The notes beneath the pieces were generated by a model. That model did no database searches. It saw only the letters and a program-made list of their open reading frames with translations, and was not told the DNA's origin. Shown here one piece after another: positions 11,801 to 23,650 of a DNA stretch of 64,000 nucleotides; position 1 is the stretch's first letter; each line of letters starts with the position of its first letter. The DNA is taken from the NCBI RefSeq assembly GCF_026210795.1, contig NC_089440.1, positions 4,278,001-4,342,000 on the forward strand, in the 5' to 3' direction. A program made the translations under genes and the position numbers. The DNA is from Rhizophagus irregularis. Lineage: Eukaryota > Glomeromycota > Glomeromycetes > Glomerales > Glomeraceae.

Positions 11801-13710
11801 AGAATTTCAAGATCGCGGGTAAATCAAAGAGGAAGATCGTGATATTATTTGATTTACTTTGTTATTTTTTTTAACGTTATTCTGTTATGGTTACATTGAT
11901 TTTATTGCGTTATATTAATTTTGCATGTTATGGATAATTCCGGTCGGAATTAATTTTAAGGTATGTGTGCGTAATTTTACATCAAATTCAACCTGTATTT
12001 GTCACGGGACATAATTAAGATATATAATCATATACTTATTAATATCTTTCTCGAAATATTAAAAATGTACCAATTTTCTTTTTTTTAATATTTTATTTTT
12101 ACTTTTTTTGTTTAGGGATTGAGAGAGATGATGATATTTTCATACAATTTAAAAATTTTCTTTTTTCAGTATTTCATACATATAATCAAAATGGTTTTTA
12201 TATAATTTTTTATTGTTCTTTAGGTTTTATGATTTCATTAATAATTTTCTAACCATTTCAAGATAATTTCATTTAAACATTTAGGTAACACACAATGGAA
12301 ACTTTTATTGTGATTCTAATAAAAAAAGAACAATGATATATTTTCTATTTTCGCGCCTACATCATTCTTCATGCAAATCTTTCATTCATTATTTAATTTA
12401 TGTAAATCCTTTTTTCATTTCTTTCATGCGACATATGATAATAATTTATGCATCACCATCAAGTATTTTTACTCCATTTTTCCAAAAATATCAAAAGAGT
12501 TACTCAATATTTACGATTGACGACCTCATCAGTCTTATTCATATTTAAACCTTTCGATCAAATGTCGCTTACACAAGAGGTTATATTCGGTATTTAGGCT
12601 TAATATTAAATCGGAGAAATAATGTAGATCTTGAGATTTCCGTATACCTGGTAAGAAAAGTCTTTCACATGAATCGTTAGTAATCTCAGTAATTTATATT
12701 ACCTGTAAAAGTGTATATACAGAATAAAATTTATGGGTATATTAAAAAGTTTGACATTTTTTATATTGTTAGTAATATAAATATATATATATACATATAT
12801 ATTTTGAATCTAACCCAATTTTTTTTAATATTTTTTAGTCATAATGTGTAATATTGTTCAATTTTTTTTTTATTAAAAGTCTTCCCGGAATTATTCCATA
12901 CCAACCAAGATTTTTCTATTATTAGAAAAATTTTTTCTCAGGATAAGTATGACATTATTACTTTACGCGTTTTTATATAGAAATTCAATGACGTTACTTT
13001 TATCATTTTAACAATCAACAAAAGAATAATAATAATAATGAAAATTTCGTAATACATGATTTTTTTGCTAAAAAAAAACAATTCAATATTGAAGGTTATA
13101 ATAAGTAATAACGATCAGGTAAAGCATTTTTTTTTTTGAAATACGGGTATCAAATTTATTAATTTATTCTAATATAAGTTTTTTTTACACACATTTCCTT
13201 AATTCCTTCCATTACGTAGTTACAAGTTGGTGAATGTTTTATGTGTTTATGTATGAAATTTCGTGATTCATATGTTAACTATCTCATTCGAATCGCGAGA
13301 TTTTTTTTGTTTGGGAGTCATTTTAAAAAAGATTTAACGGGAAAAAAGAAAGGATAATTCTGGTGAGAAATTATGCTTATATTTGATAATTTTGGCTGGA
13401 ATTATGATTTGTTACGTTAACTAGATCAAATGGGACTTTAATAATTGAAAATAAGGAATTGGTCGTATATTTTGACTTTTGATATGAAAAATAAAATAAT
13501 TGATACGTTGATTTCCAAAATGGACGAATGTCACGAAACACTTATTTGTTCGGAGAACTTCAAAAGTTTATTGGTTGATTAATTACAAAGTTCATCTGTT
13601 ATTGGCCAATTATGATGATGATGTAATAATTAGATGTGTTCCTAATATATTTTTGACGATAATGCTTACGTCAAAAAAATTTTTTTTTTTTTTTTCTTTA
13701 CATAAAAAAA
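8852..13710. other. Long intergenic region upstream of two divergent genes
   Basis: It separates the start of the zinc-finger gene (-) from the NUFIP1-like gene (+). It is very AT-rich, with poly-A/T runs at 9285-9330, 9490-9545, 11130-11215 and 13680-13695, and TA repeats near 12780. The only GC-richer spot is about 10790-10840 and 11060-11100, where TCTCACACACTGCC and its near-complement GGCAGTGTGAGA form a 12-nt inverted pair about 230 bp apart. A 15-codon open frame starts with ATG on the minus strand at about 10839. Long 5' UTR or regulatory sequence of the zinc-finger gene is plausible but unproven. Confidence 0.4.
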
Positions 13711-15788
13711 ATGTCAACACAGCCCTTTGGAAACAAGCTTCCCTCTAGTTATAGCTTACCACCACCACCTCCTCCATCCTCTATTGGAAAAGGAAAAGGA
13801 AGAGGTCGAGGTAAAAGTCACGGTTCGGGAAGTTATCAACCATTGTTTCGACAAAATAACCAACCTGGTTCGAATCAACAAAATTCTCAATTATTCGGAA
13901 GTACTTATTCAAATAAAATTATAAAAGATGAACAAATATTACCTGACATAGAAAAAAATAAAGTATCTCATAAATTTGATTTAACTCAAAATCAAACTCC
14001 TTCAAAGAAACAAAATAAAAATAAGAATATACTATTTAAGAGTTCTACTGATTATAAGAAATTGATTAATCATCATAATAGTTTGTTAGCAAAGACCAAA
14101 AAATATTCACCACAAGAACAATTTACAAGTCTCTTGGATAGTTTCAATAAAAGTATTTTTGATAGTGTGCAGAATTTGCAAAAAAGTTTTGAAGAAAAGT
14201 ACTCACTACCTCATCTATCTAGTAATAGTTCTGGTGATAAATATAAAAATTTAAGTTTATTGAACAAAGAAAGTTTAATTAAAAAATTAAATATTAATGG
14301 TCAAGCTAGTTCCTCGCGTTCAAACTTTTCACAAACAAATCATCTAGTTGAACAAAATAGTAAAGCTACTTCATCTCTCTCAAATAATACTTCACCAGAT
14401 GATGAACAAGGTGGTTCAGCACATCAAGTAAATTTTGCGGCAGTTGCTAAAGCAGCATTGGCAGCAACTTCTGCTCTTCAATATAAAGATCAGAGTGTTG
14501 ATGATAAGCATAATAGTGCAAAAGATTGTAAATCGAATAATCAAAGGTAAGTAAACTAGTTATTATTTTTTATAAAAGATTAACCGATTTATTAATTTCG
14601 ATTTAATAATTCAGTAAATGGCATTGTGAATCTTGTGCACAAAGTTTCGTTCAAGAATTTCAATTAAAAACACACAAGTGCAATAAAAAGTCAAATAATG
14701 ATGAATCGTAAGTGCTTTTATTTATTATACTAACTTAATTTATAAATAAAATCTAATGATTTTTTTTTTATTTTTCAGTCGCCTCAGACCAGTTATGAAC
14801 TTTAATCTTGATACCCCTGAAGCAATTGCAAAGTGGATTGAGGATCGAAAGAAAAACTATCCGACAAATGCTAATATAGCACGCAAAGTGATTATTACTA
14901 ATTCTTAATAAAATTTTTTTACCTGATTTATAGTAAATCTTTAATAATAATAATAATTTTTCGACAACAGAAAGAGTTAGAAGCTGAACGTATTGCTCGT
15001 GGTAAAATCCTTAAGGCTCAGGCTAAGAAACGATCTTTAGAGTATTCACAAAGAAGTTACGATGTAATTAAAAAGATGCGATTAGAAAATGGAAGACAAA
15101 TAAATACAAGAACTAATACTGGTCGTAATGGCCCATGTGGATCCACCGATTTGTTAGTGGCAGCATCCGCCGCCGGCGCATCCCTTGATGATAAGATCAT
15201 TCGGATGATACAACCTGCGCTGTCTACGTTGTTTAGAAATCGAAATTCAATAATAAATAACAAAGTTTTAAAAACAGTTTCTAATTCAAAGGTTTCAGTT
15301 TCAAAAAAAAATAGAAAGACTGGAGATCTTTACAGTAAAGTCTGTGTAAAATACAGGCAAGGACATTGTCCTAGGGGTAAAGATTGTACAAATAAGCATT
15401 ATGGGAAGATGGTAATATAGCTTTATAATATAATTATAATTTTTAAAGCTATAAATTTATAGTTGTTTATCTATTGTACAGATCTGTCCTCCTCTTCAAC
15501 GACCACCTGATGATGCCAGATGCAGACAAAGAAATTTACGAGAATTGGTAAGATTTTATTTATGGTTTAAATTTTTTTTTACAATTTATAAAATATCTTT
15601 CTTATAATTTCTCTTTTTAGCTTTTACACAAAGAAATTGTGGAGGAGAAAAATATGATTTTACAATGTCTCAGACATATAGTAAATAATAACTTTTTCGG
15701 GGTAGTTACACATAATGCGATAAAAGATGCTAAAAAGCGAGGGGAAGCACTTGTTACTGAAGTTGGCGATCATGTTATCAACCGGTAA
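13711..15788 (+). CDS. NUFIP1-like box C/D snoRNP assembly factor with CCCH finger
   Basis: Six exons (13711-14546, 14615-14707, 14779-14887, 14971-15411, 15482-15547, 15621-15788) give 570 residues. The N-terminus has a Pro run followed by a GKGRGRGK-type basic patch, then 200 low-complexity Ser/Asn/Lys residues. Residues about 279-300 form a C2H2 finger (HCESCAQSF...LKTHKC). Directly after comes the NUFIP1 signature, NFNLDTPEAIAKWIEDRKK with YPTNANI, the segment that in NUFIP1 and yeast Rsa1 binds Snu13/15.5K during C/D snoRNP assembly with the R2TP complex. Residues about 469-491 form a CCCH finger (CVKYRQGHCPRGKDCTNKH). The C-terminal exons are helical with a leucine-rich start. All introns are GT-AG; the third uses a weak GTGATT donor. 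Nuclear action in snoRNP biogenesis is inferred from the family. Confidence 0.85.
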
Positions 15789-16671
15789 AAAAGATCTATC
15801 TAGTAATCTAGTAACCCGTTAAATAAAAGCGTAAGAATAATTCACATTTGCAAAGAGTATTATAATCGACTATACGAGTCTAGAAATATTGATATAAGAT
15901 TGAGGGTTTTTTCAATAAAAAAAAAGTAATTAATGTATTATTTATGTATTTGAAATTGGGTATTGTTAAATATTACAAATGAATACCATCGCCATGATAA
16001 CCTAAAATTCGGATTGCAAATTTCCATGAAAGTCACGTGATAAAATTACTACTTAGTGAGTTAGTGTTACGTTATCCCGTAATTCCGGACAAAATTATCA
16101 ATTAGGTATAGTTTTTTTTACCAGAATTATCACTTCTTTTTCCCATTCATAATCGTCAAATTAAATTAAAAGTTTCGCGAATTTTGTCCGTGAACAAGAA
16201 AGATTTGATGGGTTAACATGTGAATCATGAAATTCCATACACAAATCACACACATTCGTACAATTGTGCATAATTAATGTTGACGGGAAGGGAAATGTGT
16301 GAAACTTTATAAATAATTTCGAAGAAAAAAAAAATCATTAAACTTTTTTTATATTCAGAATTTTTCAAAAAAAAAAAAAAAGATTCACCTTTGATTATTA
16401 TTTTATTATAATCTTTTAATTTTTTTTTTAAAAAAAAAACGAATCATTTTTTAATAAATAATTATTATTTTTTCGACGTGAAGTCGTGAATAGTACAAAA
16501 ATCACCTAAAGTTGATCCTTCACAATTGTATTATCCATTTTTGGTCACTCTTAACAATGTAGATTTTGATTATTTTTTTTTAAAACTTATCTACCTAATT
16601 TATTTTAATTTATTTTAAAATAATTTTATTTTATTTTATTTTTTTTTTAATCACTAATTGAAATATAAACT
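15789..16671. other. Intergenic region between two tandem plus-strand genes
   Basis: AT-rich with several poly-A/T tracts (16328-16460, 16565-16650). It must hold the 3' end of the NUFIP1-like gene and the promoter of the phosphatase gene. I see no defined motif, RNA or repeat. Confidence 0.4.
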
Positions 16672-19600
16672 ATGAATACGTCAAATTCTAAACTTTTACC
16701 GAAAACTACGTCGTCAACAATAAATAATGGTATGTTATAAACTACAACTTTTTTTTTATTATTTTTACATTTATTTTCTTAAAATTAGATCCTTATTTTT
16801 AGTTGACATTTTGTTAGCACAGGTGGATCTGAATACATCTGGTGGTGACGATGATTCAATACCGAATAAGTCAATAAAATCTAGAATCGAACAACTAAAT
16901 CAACAAAAGATTACTAATGAAACTACAAACACTAATCCTGCCATTAAACTCTATACTTCTACAACAAGAGATTCAAATTCTTCAGATAATAGAATAAATG
17001 ATCAACCACTACAAAAATTTAAGAATAGTGTTAATGTGGTTAGTGTGGTTAATGCACTAAATGCTAAAAAATCTCCACCTCCGATACCTCCTTCAAGATC
17101 AAAACCTCATGTAGTTGGAAATATTAAACCTATTATATCACCACCATCTTCAGCGTTAAAGAATAATATTTCACCCACAATTTCATATCTTCCCAATAGT
17201 GCTCCTCTTCAATATTCAGTATCAAATTATCGTAACACCCATGATAACCCTTTTGATGATTCTAAAGTAGCTGTTTCTAAAGAAGCTGATCCATTTTCCG
17301 ATATAAATGAAATGGATAATGAATCTTCAGTATCCTCAAGACATAGGAGACATAGTCATTCTCATGTTACATCCAGGGGAATAGGAAATAAGTTTATAGA
17401 TGATAATTCAATTGAAGTACCTTCAAAAAAATATAATAATACTTCAAAAGTTTTACATAAAACTAATGAAAATGATTTAGAGAATGGGCCACCTTCTTTA
17501 CCTCCAAGACCACAAAATAAACCGGCTCTTCCTGATCGTCCACGAAAACTTGATCGAAATAATGGTAAGCATAAAAGTAAACGTGAAAAAGAAGCTTCTG
17601 GCTCAGATTCTGATCATTCAGAAGACCGTGCTTCGGATACTCCAGATGCAACTCGTGTTAATAGACGTCCACCAAGATTTCATGATATTAAAGATATTAA
17701 TAGTAAAGTTACAACACGTATTTTTGCCATTGCTGGTAAATTTATAATTACGAGTACAGGTCATACTCGTGTATGGTTATTAGCGGATGGTACAAATATT
17801 CGCACAATTTCTCATGATGATTCTAAGGCGGCAAGTTTATGTTGGCGTCCAACTCGTCGTGTGGAAGACGTTGGTCGTTATACTTGGTGTGGAACTCAAG
17901 ATGGTCACTTATTTGCTATTGATATTAATAATGAAAAATATATCGAAATTAATAAGAAAGCTCATAGTTCGCAAATTAGTTTCATATTACGTCATGGACT
18001 TCAATTGTGGACTTTAGATGATAGCGGTAAACTACTAATATGGCCAGAAGGTGATGATGGTGTTGTCTCCCTGAAATCAAAACCACAAAATATAAAAGTT
18101 TCATCAAAAGTAAATTGTGCTATTGTAGTTGGAGAACATTTATGGTTATCATCTGGTAAAGCGGTTGAAATTTTTAATCCACTTGAGACACAAGGATTAG
18201 TATTGGAAAAAATCGAGTTGGGAAATGATGTAGGAAATGTAAAATGCATGACATATATGAAACAAATTAAACACATGAAACAAATGAATTTTGTTTATAT
18301 TGGCCATGATGATGGAAAAATATCTGTGTGGAATACTAAGACATATGAACGGGAAGTTACTGTGAATGTTGCAGTTTATTGTATTAATTCTTTATTGAGT
18401 GTTGGCGATTATCTTTGGGTTGGATTCAACACTGGTATGATATATATATATGACGTACAATCTTATCCTTGGATTGTAATTAAAGAATGGAAAGCTCATA
18501 AAGCTCCCATTGTTGGTATGCAATTGGATGAGACAGGTTTATTGAGAGTTGAAAAATTACAAGTTGCTAGTTTAAGTGAAGAGGGTCAAATAATTACTTG
18601 GGATGGTTTAATGACAGAGGATTGGATAGGTGAGCATTTTGGAATATTGTTTTATTATTTTTACAGAAATTTTTATACTAATAAAATCATTATAATAATT
18701 TATTTATATAGCTGATGAAATGATTGTTAGGGAACTTGAATATTGTGATTTTAGGAATGTTAAAGTGCTAATATGTTCATGGAATATTGATGCTTCAAAA
18801 CCAGCAGAATTAGAAAGTTGTTCTGATGGTATACAATTCCTTAAAAAATTGTTCGAAAGTACAAAGTCACCTGACATTATAGTAATTGGATTTCAAGAAA
18901 TTATTGATTTGGAATCGAAAAAGATGACTGCAAGTGAGTAATAAATTATTTTATGTTTAAATAAAAAAAATGTATTTAAACTTTTTATTAATAAAAAATT
19001 TTTTTTTGATTTAAGAAACTATGTTGTTGAGTAAAAAGAAAGCTGATAAACAGATGAATGAAAATATAACACTTCGATATAAGTTATGGTATGACAAATT
19101 AATTGAATTTGTTAAAGAATATACAAAACAAGAATATGAAGTTTTGGTATCAGATAATCTTGTTGGATTATTTACATGTATTTTTGCGAAAAAATCTGAA
19201 AAAGGGAAAATAAGAGATACAGATGTTGCGATAAAGAAAACTGGATTAAAAGGTTTACATGGTAATAAAGGTTCAATAGCAACAAGATTTATATATGATG
19301 ATTCATCAATATGTTTTGTGAATTGTCATTTAGCAGCAGGACAAACTCAAATAAAAGAAAGAAATACAGATGTAGCAAAGATATTAGATAATACAGTATT
19401 TCCATCAAGAGAAATTAATTCATGGGATGATAATGAAGGCGTATTTGCACTTGGAGGAGATGGATCAATGGTATTAGATCATGATATAGTATTTTTTAGT
19501 GGTGATTTAAATTATAGAATAAATTTACCAAGAGAAGAAGTATTTGATGCTATAGAAGAAAAGAATTTTTCATTTTTATTAGAGCATGATCAATTATCAA

Positions 19601-20049
19601 AACAAATGAATAAAAATCCGGGATTTCGGTTAAGATCATTTAAAGAAAGTGTGCCAAATTTTGCACCAACATATAAATATGATCCTGGAACAAATACTTA
19701 TGATACATCAGAGAAAAAGAGAACTCCAGCGTGGTGTGATAGAATATTATATTTTGGTACTAATATTGTAAAACAAGAACATTATTCTAGATATGAATGT
19801 AAAATATCGGATCATAGACCTATTAGTGGAGCTTTTAAAATAAGAATAAAAACGATCAGAAAAAGTCATCAAGCTGAAGTTAAAGAAGACGTTGATAGAA
19901 TTTGGAAAGAGAAAATTAAAGATAAAAAAAGAGAAATTATGATTAAATGGATCAAAGGTTGTGGATGGGATGAACAAAGTGCTATTAGAACTCTTGATGA
20001 AAATTATGGTGATTTAAGAAAAACTGTTGATGAATTGAAGAGGAAATGA
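16672..20049 (+). CDS. WD40-repeat inositol polyphosphate 5-phosphatase
   Basis: Four exons (16672-16729, 16803-18629, 18712-18933, 19016-20049) give 1,046 residues. The first 310 residues are disordered, with proline clusters (PPPIPPS, PPSLPPRP) and an NPF motif, typical of endocytic or SH3/EH partners. Residues about 315-630 form a beta-propeller of degenerate WD-type blades (for example HTRVWLLADG, HDDGKISVWNT). Residues about 643-975 are a complete 5-phosphatase domain of the exo/endonuclease/phosphatase fold: CSWNID, FQEI, KGLHGNKGS, NCHLAAGQ, SGDLNYRI (about 862-869), PAWCDRILY (about 939) and SDHRPISG. All catalytic motifs are intact, so it should remove the 5-phosphate of PI(4,5)P2 or PI(3,4,5)P3 or soluble inositol phosphates at membranes. 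The last 40 residues resemble a UBA helix bundle. The WD40-plus-5-phosphatase order is also known in plant and some fungal enzymes. Confidence 0.9.
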
Positions 20050-20365
20050 TTAGAGAAGTTGTAGTTAAATATTGAAAATATTTATTTATTTAATAGATTC
20101 ATTATTTATTTCTATACAAATAAATTATGTAAGTTCAACGCTAATAACATTATTTATTTTATATATATATATATATAATTCATAAGCTGTTATAATTTAT
20201 ATTGAATTATTTATTAGTTTTGTATTATCATAACGTTATACAATATTTCAATCAATTTCAAAGAATGAAATAGTGTAATTTAATTAAAATTTTTTTCATT
20301 ACCTTGTAAATATATAATTAATTACAAGTGATATTAAATTGTTGAACACTATGTAACATAATAAT
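20050..20365. other. Tail-to-tail intergenic spacer
   Basis: A 316-bp AT-rich spacer between two convergent genes, with a TA run at about 20160-20178. It presumably holds the 3' ends of both transcripts. No other element was seen. Confidence 0.45.
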
Positions 20366-21961
20366 TTAATCTCCAAATTGCTTTGATAACTCCATTATAT
20401 CTAAATAAAAAAAAGATATATTAAACATCCACAAATATGTATATTTAAAAAAAAATCATACCTTCAGATTTATCCAACCATCTTTGCCGCTTACTAATAG
20501 GTAATTTTCCATATAGAATACTCATCTCAACTTTTTCAACATCTTTTATATCCCAAAGTCGTTCAGGCTGTCTACGTTTCTTTTCAATAAAATGTTTAAA
20601 ATAATGATCATTTTCCATTACAACATTACCATCTTTAATTATTAATGAATTCATTAATTCACCACATTCGCCGCATAATACGCTGTGACTTTGCGCGTGA
20701 GTTTGCTCAGCACTACCCGAAGAAGCTGTTGCTCTCGCCGAATTGGCCTTCTCTCCGCATTGCGAACATGTTTTTACACGTGAAGTTGTAGTGACTCGTT
20801 CAGTTATCATTGTAGAATTTGATGTGCCTAGTGATGTTGATACATTTGCAGATAGGTTAGAATTTATGGATTTTACTTGTTGCATGGAAGATGAATAGTT
20901 AATTATAGATTGATTAGTTGAAGAAAGTTTTGTGGTTGATAAATTTGTAGAAAGTTGCCGTATATGTCCTGATGGTTTACTTTGTTTTGTTTTGGCTCGT
21001 GATGTTGAGTTTCCTGTTAATGGACCAGAATTCTAAAAATATACCCATTTAAGGTAAGATCTTAAATAATGCCCACTAGTATAATGACCTTAAATTTCTT
21101 TTACTCACCTTTCTAGATGGACCACTAATGCTATTCTTTCGCTGAGTAGTTCCCCCACTATCTTTTTTAGTATTAACTTGTCCATCTTTCTTATTGAAAC
21201 TTACATTATCTATTGCTATATCCAATAATAAATATTAACCTCTGATAGGTATTAAATCAAATCATTATAAAAGTATCTTTCTAACTACATTGTTCACTAT
21301 ATAATTACTGTGTATATTAAGCTATATAACGCACCATTATTAGTACTATCCTTTCTTGAATGTCTTTTCGTGTTCCCGGAAGACTTTGATTCTTGTACCA
21401 TTTGATCATCTTCACCATTTACGTATTCAATTCCAAATTGATGATTCATATTAAAACCACCATTACCAGAAAATCCGGTACCCATTAATATATTATCATC
21501 TTCTTTATGAAGCCATTTGAAAGATTGAGGTATAACACCTTTTTCATAGTAAAGCGTAGCCAACGCTACAGCTTTGTCTTTCTGAAATATTGATGCATTT
21601 GGACCTTCCATATATGTAGTATATGGTTGACCTTTTGGATCAAAAGGAAGTTGATCTTTTTCTGATACAATTGAAAAAGAACCATCTTCAAAATAACATA
21701 CTACGTTTTCTCCTCCAGCTGGATATTGTACATCATAATCCATCCTTTGTTTAAATATTTCGATTTCCTTAAACGGAACCACCTAATAATAATATAAGTT
21801 AAAAAAAGTTTATAATAAGAAAATAAAGACCTGACCTAAAAAAAAATTACCAAGGCGGGCCACCAATGTGGTGCATCGGGATCATCAGGATCTACGAACA
21901 CCACTTTTCTTCGTAAATGTTTTGGTTCGTTTGCTCGTTTATTGTTAGATCTACCTTCCAT
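20366..21961 (-). CDS. PWWP/Tudor-like putative chromatin reader
   Basis: Five exons (21961-21851, 21782-21335, 21215-21109, 21032-20462, 20400-20366) give 423 residues. The first 75 residues read as a PWWP/Tudor-type barrel: KVVFVDPDDPDAPHWWPALVV, then a spacer and ENVVCYFEDGSFSIVSEKDQ followed by LPFDP. HWWPALV is the PWWP-like core and VCYFEDGS the aromatic strand pair. Such domains bind methylated histone tails and DNA. The middle is Ser/Thr/Asn/Lys-rich and disordered. Around residues 280-320 two cysteine pairs (CSQCGEK and LCGECGEL) could form a zinc ribbon, with HFIEKKRRQPERLWD after it. A nuclear chromatin role is inferred; I cannot name an orthologue. The start at 21961 is preferred because the domain follows closely, but an in-frame ATG at 22048 would add 29 residues. 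Confidence 0.7.
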
Positions 21962-22117
21962 AATAAATAACTTATGGAACTCAAAATTGAGTAATGACTC
22001 TTTAATTATGTCATTATAAAAATATGTCGTGTAACGAAAATCTTGCATAATTTTTTTATACTATATATTCGAAATTTTTTTTTTATTCAAACTTTTACAT
22101 AAAAATAACAAGTCCTA
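21962..22117. promoter_or_regulatory. Short divergent (bidirectional) promoter region
   Basis: Only 156 bp separate the chosen starts of the PWWP-like gene (-) and the NDUFB10 gene (+). The interval is AT-rich, with a T-rich tract at 22072-22083 and a TATAAAA string at about 22014-22020. Both genes must start transcription within or very near it. If the upstream ATG at 22048 is used for the minus gene, the gap shrinks to 69 bp. Its promoter function is inferred from position. Confidence 0.55.
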
Positions 22118-22510
22118 ATGGCAAGTTGGGAGTATCCCGTTCATAAAACTTTTCCTATTGTTCCTCCACTTAATGAGGTTGAATCAAGCGATCGGCCAGG
22201 TAAACAAAATAGATTTTAAATTCTTTGTTTAATCATATTACTATTTAGAAATAAGAAAAATAAGAATTTTTTTCTTTTTTTTAAATTCTTTCATAATTAA
22301 TTAGGTATTCTTGACGCGAGAGAACAAAAAATTCGAGAAGATTGGATTAAAGTAATGGAACTTCGATTAATTCGTGATCAATTAAAAAAATGTTATAAAA
22401 CTGAAAGTGTTAATCATTATCAAAATTGTAAAGAATTAGCCGAGAAATATTTAAGTTTATTAAAAGATAGTAAAGTTAAAGGATGGAAATCACTTAATGA
22501 TTCTAAATAA
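22118..22510 (+). CDS. NDUFB10: Mitochondrial complex I subunit, NDUFB10 family (fungal 12-kDa subunit)
   Basis: Two exons, 22118-22199 and 22305-22510, give 95 residues. The protein starts with a proline-containing leader (VPPLNEVE) and continues with helices holding REDWIKVMELRLIRDQL, KKCYKTESVNHYQNCKELA and EKYLSLL. The pattern of conserved basic/acidic residues and the KCY...VNH...NC spacing with a C-terminal KVKGW matches the fungal 12-kDa accessory subunit of NADH:ubiquinone oxidoreductase, related to animal NDUFB10/PDSW. The two Cys lie at helix ends and may form a disulfide in the intermembrane space, as in family members. It is an accessory, non-redox subunit of the membrane arm. It is divergent to the PWWP-like gene and convergent with the PH-domain gene. 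Confidence 0.8.
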
Positions 22511-23650
22511 AAAAAAATGAAAAAGGATTTTTTATATACTTTATTTATTTGGTAAATATATATATATATATTTTTTTTTCTTTTTCTTTTTTTTTTTAAT
22601 AGAGAAAAGGTTTTATTTAATGATTTTATTATTAATTATTTACATGATTTAAATTTTTTTGCAAGAATATAGTTAATGAAGTAATAATAATTTTTTTTTT
22701 GCTTTTGGAAAGATTGTTCTGATATCAAATTGAAATAAGGTATTCAATTAAAAGTAACGATTTATGGAAAATGGTAAAAATATTATTGTATAAACCAAAA
22801 TAATATATTTTCATTTTAATTTATTCTAAAGATGTTGAATTATTTTCAGGAAAAAAAAAACGAAGCATGAAAGATCCTGCAGGTGTTTTTTTTTTAAAAA
22901 AAATAAAACAATGACTTTTTATAAAATTCATTACCATTAGTTATAATTAATTATAATTACCAAATAGAAATTTATAATGGGTAAGAATCGGGATAATTTA
23001 TAACAAAAAAAAAATGTTCTTACTATTAGTTATACTTACCAAATAGAAATTTATAATAAAATTTCTTACGTCGGATCATGGGTAAAGAATTGGGGATAAT
23101 TTTTTATAACAAAAAAAATTTTCCCTTTATATTATTAATACATATATCACTTGATAAAATTTAAATTATTTATAATTTCTATTTATATTATACAAAACAA
23201 AAGAACTTTAATAATACTATTAAAGAATATATTATACACAAGAAAAAAAGAGAAATACAAAAAAAAAGGCAAATACTAAGTTAATATATAAAGGTGATTT
23301 TTTTAAATAAGAAAATTTTTTTAATTAAAACGGTAATATTTTTTAAAAAGGCTATATCATACTCAAATTTTTCTTTTTTTTAAAAAAAAACAATTTTCTA
23401 TACAAAGAAAATACAAAAAATGCTAATATAACAAACTAAATAATACAAAATTTCTACAAAAATAAATAAATAAATAAAATAAATAAACATGAATAATATA
23501 ATAAATAATGTATAATAAAATGCTAATATATATATATATAAATGCCAATAAAAATAAAATAAAATAGCAACATTGATAATATTGATATCGTCCCAACCCA
23601 ATAAATAGAAATACAAATAAATTAAAAATAAACTAAAAAATTTTTTTTTG
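22511..23650. other. Tail-to-tail intergenic region with a local duplication
   Basis: AT-rich spacer between convergent genes, with a TA run at 22556-22570, the direct repeat listed separately and A/T runs to 23650. An open frame on the minus strand at 23398-23745 is hydrophobic low-complexity translation of AT-rich sequence and overlaps the end of the PH gene in another frame, so I do not call it. Confidence 0.45.
22925..23120 (+). repeat. Imperfect tandem duplication, about 90-100-bp unit
   Basis: Two adjacent units (about 22931-23010 and 23020-23120) share in order TTAGTTATA, TTACCAAATAGAAATTTATAAT, GGGTAA-AAT-GGGATAAT and TTATAACAAAAAAA. The second carries an extra block near 23062-23080. 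It is non-coding and lies in the 3' intergenic spacer. Confidence 0.65.

Noticed and set aside
17463-18276. Several open frames overlapping the 5-phosphatase gene in other frames and on the other strand
   Set aside because: They are shadows of a long, well-supported coding exon.
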